From JAWOJF01 sp046481785 (GTDB lineage: Bacteria > Bacteroidota > Ignavibacteria > Ignavibacteriales > Ignavibacteriaceae): DNA of 6,899 nt. The DNA lies in contig JAWOJF010000166.1 of NCBI GenBank assembly GCA_046481785.1, positions 1-6,899 on the forward strand, written 5' to 3'. Below the pieces are notes generated by a model that had not been told where the DNA came from, searched no databases, and was given only the letters and a program-made list of their open reading frames with translations. This document shows, piece after piece, positions 4,202-6,899 of this stretch (the stretch's first letter is position 1; every line of letters starts with the position of its first letter). The translations under genes and the position numbers were made by a program.

Positions 4202-6625
4202 ATGACAGTATCTAAACATATTGATTTAAATTTAAAATGTTACCATTGCGGTGAGAACTGCAGGGATACCAGCATTATAATTGATGATAAGGTTTTCTGC
4301 TGTACCGGCTGCAAAATGGTATACCAGATTTTAAATGAAAATCAGCTTGATGCATATTATTCAATATCCGAAACTCCCGGTATTACACAGGCAGAAAATA
4401 AAGCTAACAGGTTTGAATATTTAGATGATGTACATATTCAGCAGAAGCTTATTGATTTTAAAGATGAAAAGATAACATCAGTAACATTTTACATTCCCCA
4501 GATGCACTGCAGTTCCTGTATATGGCTGCTTGAAAATTTATTTAAGCTTAATGCATCCATAGTCAGCTCACGTGTAAACTTTCTAAAAAAACAGCTTTCA
4601 GTAAAATTCCTTAATGAAAAAATTACGCTTAAAGTACTTGTAATGCTTATTACTGCAATAGGCTATGAACCTCAAATACATTTAGATGCTGTTGAGGAAA
4701 AGAAAGAAGAATCATCAAATAAAAACCTGTATTTAAAACTTGGAGTAGCTGGATTCTGTTTTGGTAATATAATGCTGCTAAGTTTCCCTGAATATTTATC
4801 AATTGATGTTTCAGATTCATTCTATAAAAGTGTTTTTGCATATCTTAATCTGTTCTTATCACTTCCGGTTCTTTTATACTCCAGCCTGGAATATTTCAGC
4901 TCTGCTTATAAAGGCTTAAAAAGAAAAATAGTGAACCTTGATGTTCCTATATCTCTTGGAATAATTGTATTGTTCGGCAGGACGGCTTTTGAAATCCTGA
5001 CTAATACCGGTGCCGGTTATGCCGATTCGTTTTCAGGCCTTGTATTCTTTTTGCTGATTGGGAAACTATTCCAGAGTAAAACCTATGACTCACTTAATTT
5101 TGAGAGAAATTATAAATCTTATTTTCCTCTTGCTGTTATAGTTAAAAAGGAAAATGAAGAAACCTCGGTTCCTGTTTCTAATCTTGAAGTAGGGGACAGG
5201 ATAATAATTCGGCATAATGAAATAATACCTGCTGATTCAATTCTTTTCAACGGAGAAGGAAAGATTGACTACAGTTTTGTTACCGGCGAATCTACTCCTG
5301 TTCCAAAAGTAAGCGGGGAGCTTATATATGCGGGCGGGCGCCAGCTTGGCGGTGCGGTTGAGCTTGAAGTAATAAAAGAAGTATCACAAAGTTATCTTAC
5401 TCAGTTATGGAATAATGATACTTTTAATAAACCTTCTGAAAGCAGTTTTACACAATTTTCAAATACCGTAAGTAAATATTTTACAGGTGCTGTTTTGCTT
5501 ATTGCAGTTGTTGCGGCTCTTCTGTGGCTGCCCGATCTTCACACTGCTATGGATGTATTTACTGCGGTTCTTATAGTTGCATGCCCCTGTGCTCTTGCAC
5601 TTTCAACTCCCTTTACTCTTGGGAATACTTTAAGAATTTTCGGCAGGAACAAGTTTTATGTAAAAAACACACAGGCTATTGAGGACCTGGCAAAAATAAA
5701 TTCAATTGTTTTTGATAAAACAGGAACAATAACCGAAACAGGCACGGCAAAAATAGAATTTGTCGGTATCCCGCTGAATAATTTTCAGAAGGAAATGGTA
5801 AAGTCTCTTACTCGGAATTCAATCCACCCCTTAAGCAAGGCAATATGTTACTCTATTGATGCTACTCAGTTACTTGATGTAGTTTCTTTTAAAGAGATTC
5901 AGGGGGAAGGAATAGAGGGAATGATTTATGGGAATAAAATTAAACTGGGCTCTGAAGCTCATCTGCAGACTAAATCCGCAGGTAACTCAGTGTTTGAAGA
6001 TGTAACAGATAATAAACTTTCAACCAAAGTGTATCTCTCAATAAATGAAGAACTGTTTGGCTATTTCCGGTTTACCAGTACTTACCGGGCAGGAGTTGAA
6101 AAAGTTATTTCACATTTGAACCGGGATTATGAATTAACAGTACTATCAGGTGACAATGAGGGTGAAAAGGACAACCTTTTAAAATTTTTTCCTGAAAACA
6201 GCAAACTATTTTTCAGGCAGACCCCGGCAGACAAACTTAATTATGTAGCATCACTTCAGGCTGAGGGGAAAAAGGTTTTAATGGTAGGCGATGGATTAAA
6301 TGATGCAGGCGCATTAAGTAAAAGCAATGTGGGTATAGCAGTTACGGAAGATATCAGCAATTTCTCTCCTGCGTGCGATATAATTATGGAGAGTTCTGTG
6401 ATAAACAAGCTTGCAGAATTTATCCGTTTTTCCGGGACAAGTGTCAGGATTATTAAATGGAGTTTTGTTATTTCTTTTGCTTACAACATTATTGGTTTAA
6501 GCTTTGCCGTTGAAGCTATGCTGACACCCATTATTGCGGCAATACTAATGCCTCTCAGCTCAATAACAATGGTTGCATATACATCACTGGCAGTAAATTT
6601 CTTTGCAAAGAGGAGAAAGCTGTAA
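4202..6625 (+). CDS. ccoI: CcoI/FixI-type copper-transporting P1B ATPase for cbb3 oxidase assembly
   Basis: This inner-membrane ATPase moves copper out of the cytoplasm for insertion into cbb3-type cytochrome c oxidase. The N terminus has a cysteine cluster (C13, C16, C20, C33, C34, C37) typical of the metal-binding domain found in CcoI/FixI ATPases, followed by a heavy-metal-associated domain with MHCSSC (101-106). Eight membrane helices are visible, near 175-195, 208-227, 246-266, 272-290, 424-443, 453-475, 750-770 and 775-797. Key motifs are TGES (361-364), CPC (461-463) in helix 6, phosphorylated D505 in DKTGT, H542-P543 in the nucleotide domain, GDGLND (696-701), YN (761-762) in helix 7 and MPLSS (783-787) in helix 8. 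The length, 807 residues, fits the family and no motif is broken. The ATG at 4202 is the first after an in-frame stop at 4193 and has only a weak ribosome site. The overlapping ccoS identifies it as CcoI rather than a detoxifying CopA. Confidence 0.93.
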   Translation: MTVSKHIDLNLKCYHCGENCRDTSIIIDDKVFCCTGCKMVYQILNENQLDAYYSISETPGITQAENKANRFEYLDDVHIQQKLIDFKDEKITSVTFYIPQMHCSSCIWLLENLFKLNASIVSSRVNFLKKQLSVKFLNEKITLKVLVMLITAIGYEPQIHLDAVEEKKEESSNKNLYLKLGVAGFCFGNIMLLSFPEYLSIDVSDSFYKSVFAYLNLFLSLPVLLYSSLEYFSSAYKGLKRKIVNLDVPISLGIIVLFGRTAFEILTNTGAGYADSFSGLVFFLLIGKLFQSKTYDSLNFERNYKSYFPLAVIVKKENEETSVPVSNLEVGDRIIIRHNEIIPADSILFNGEGKIDYSFVTGESTPVPKVSGELIYAGGRQLGGAVELEVIKEVSQSYLTQLWNNDTFNKPSESSFTQFSNTVSKYFTGAVLLIAVVAALLWLPDLHTAMDVFTAVLIVACPCALALSTPFTLGNTLRIFGRNKFYVKNTQAIEDLAKINSIVFDKTGTITETGTAKIEFVGIPLNNFQKEMVKSLTRNSIHPLSKAICYSIDATQLLDVVSFKEIQGEGIEGMIYGNKIKLGSEAHLQTKSAGNSVFEDVTDNKLSTKVYLSINEELFGYFRFTSTYRAGVEKVISHLNRDYELTVLSGDNEGEKDNLLKFFPENSKLFFRQTPADKLNYVASLQAEGKKVLMVGDGLNDAGALSKSNVGIAVTEDISNFSPACDIIMESSVINKLAEFIRFSGTSVRIIKWSFVISFAYNIIGLSFAVEAMLTPIIAAILMPLSSITMVAYTSLAVNFFAKRRKL
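6611..6616 (+). promoter_or_regulatory. Ribosome binding site of ccoS
   Basis: AGGAGA lies inside the 3' end of ccoI, nine bases before the ccoS ATG, and fixes that start codon. ccoI ends and ccoS begins in a shared TAATG, which allows translational coupling. Confidence 0.7.
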
Positions 6626-6846
6626 TGTCAGTAATAGTTGTACTAATAGCTCTTAGTTTAATTGTTGCGGCAGGATTCCTGATTGCATTTTTCTGGGCAG
6701 TAAGATCAGGTCAGTATAATGATACTTATACACCCGCCATCAGAATGTTATTTGAAGATAAAGATGCTCCCGTGGTCTCTTCTCAAAGGGGAGAGGGAAG
6801 AGATTCAGGAGCAGATAAAGAAAAAAATAATACAGAGGAAAAATAA
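6625..6846 (+). CDS. ccoS: CcoS, cbb3-type cytochrome oxidase assembly protein
   Basis: This 73-residue membrane protein belongs to the CcoS family, needed to mature cbb3-type cytochrome c oxidase and acting with CcoI. One N-terminal membrane helix (about 4-25) is followed by the signature WAVRSGQYNDTYTPAIRML (24-42), which corresponds to the conserved SGQ(F/Y)-D-PA-R-L motif of CcoS. After about residue 48 the protein turns into a hydrophilic tail rich in S, G, E, K and N. The DNA for residues 51-60 forms a hairpin related to the repeat at 113-150, so part of the tail looks repeat-derived. The start overlaps the ccoI stop by one base and has a clear ribosome site. Core CcoS is complete, so function is probably kept. 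The usual next genes in such operons encode the oxidase itself. Confidence 0.92.
   Translation: MSVIVVLIALSLIVAAGFLIAFFWAVRSGQYNDTYTPAIRMLFEDKDAPVVSSQRGEGRDSGADKEKNNTEEK
6776..6809. repeat. REP-like hairpin repeat inside the ccoS reading frame, copy 2
   Basis: TCTCTTCTC (6776-6784) pairs with GAGGAAGAGA-like sequence at 6795-6803 (GGGAAGAGA) to give a 9-bp stem with one G-T pair and a 10-base loop. GGGAGAGG (6789-6796), AGAGA (6799-6803) and TTCAGG (6804-6809) match, in order, the elements of the repeat at 127-150. The repeat is read through in frame and encodes residues 51-60 of CcoS and a little beyond. Confidence 0.5.
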
Positions 6847-6890
6847 ACTCTTCTTAATCAAAAAAAATTAATAAAATAATTTATATTCAC

Positions 6891-6896
6891 AAGGAG
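6891..6896 (+). promoter_or_regulatory. Ribosome binding site of a gene starting beyond the window
   Basis: AAGGAG, three bases from the window end, is a strong Shine-Dalgarno sequence with no start codon yet in reach. It follows ccoS by 44 bases of AT-rich spacer with no terminator. A gene on the + strand should start within about 10 bases after the window. By family knowledge of cco operons this is most likely a cbb3 oxidase subunit gene such as ccoN or a ccoN-ccoO fusion, which is not visible here. Confidence 0.6.
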
Positions 6897-6899
6897 TAA

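Overview
The window is AT-rich (GC about one third by eye) and carries two functional blocks that fit a bacterium of the Bacteroidota/Ignavibacteriota (Chlorobi-related) group. The reasons are the style of the NtrC/NtrY-like signalling pair, the CxxS thioredoxin-like protein, the CcoI-CcoS arrangement, and AT-rich heptamer and CACTAAG-type spacer repeats. The lineage is an inference from protein and repeat style, not a database match.

Layout. Positions 1-335 hold no convincing gene but contain two short GC-rich hairpins of a dispersed-repeat type. Next come a sigma-54-dependent NtrC-family response regulator (336-1703, +) and a membrane-bound PAS-containing NtrY-like histidine kinase (1906-3246, +). 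They are separated by 202 bp filled at both edges by heptamer repeats arranged as a large inverted repeat. A short spacer with a CACTWAG repeat (3277-3310) separates the kinase from a convergent gene for a single-cysteine thioredoxin-like protein (3338-3940, -). A divergent 261-bp intergenic region then leads to ccoI (4202-6625, +), a CPC-type copper P-type ATPase, and ccoS (6625-6846, +), which overlaps ccoI by one base. The window ends on a strong Shine-Dalgarno sequence (6891-6896), so another gene of the same operon, most likely a cbb3 oxidase subunit, should begin just beyond the edge.

How the genes may work together. CcoI and CcoS are assembly factors that supply copper to and mature cbb3-type cytochrome c oxidase, the high-affinity terminal oxidase used at low oxygen. 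The main non-obvious observation is a candidate sigma-54 (-24/-12) promoter at 4112-4126, upstream of ccoI, with the GG and GC dinucleotides at the exact 10-base spacing. A perfect 6+6 inverted repeat (4016-4031) lies about 110 bp upstream of the predicted transcription start, where an NtrC-type activator normally binds. With a sigma-54 activator and its kinase encoded about 1 to 4 kb away, this suggests that the local two-component system may control the cbb3 assembly genes. That link is a hypothesis.

A second observation is that the 3' end of ccoS contains a hairpin repeat related to the one at 113-150. The hydrophilic tail of CcoS therefore seems to have been built partly from a repeat insertion that kept the reading frame.

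I see no tRNA, rRNA, CRISPR array, insertion sequence or phage gene. Apart from the possible sigma-54/cbb3 wiring and the repeat-derived tail, the genes belong to known families, and I found no clearly new multi-gene system.
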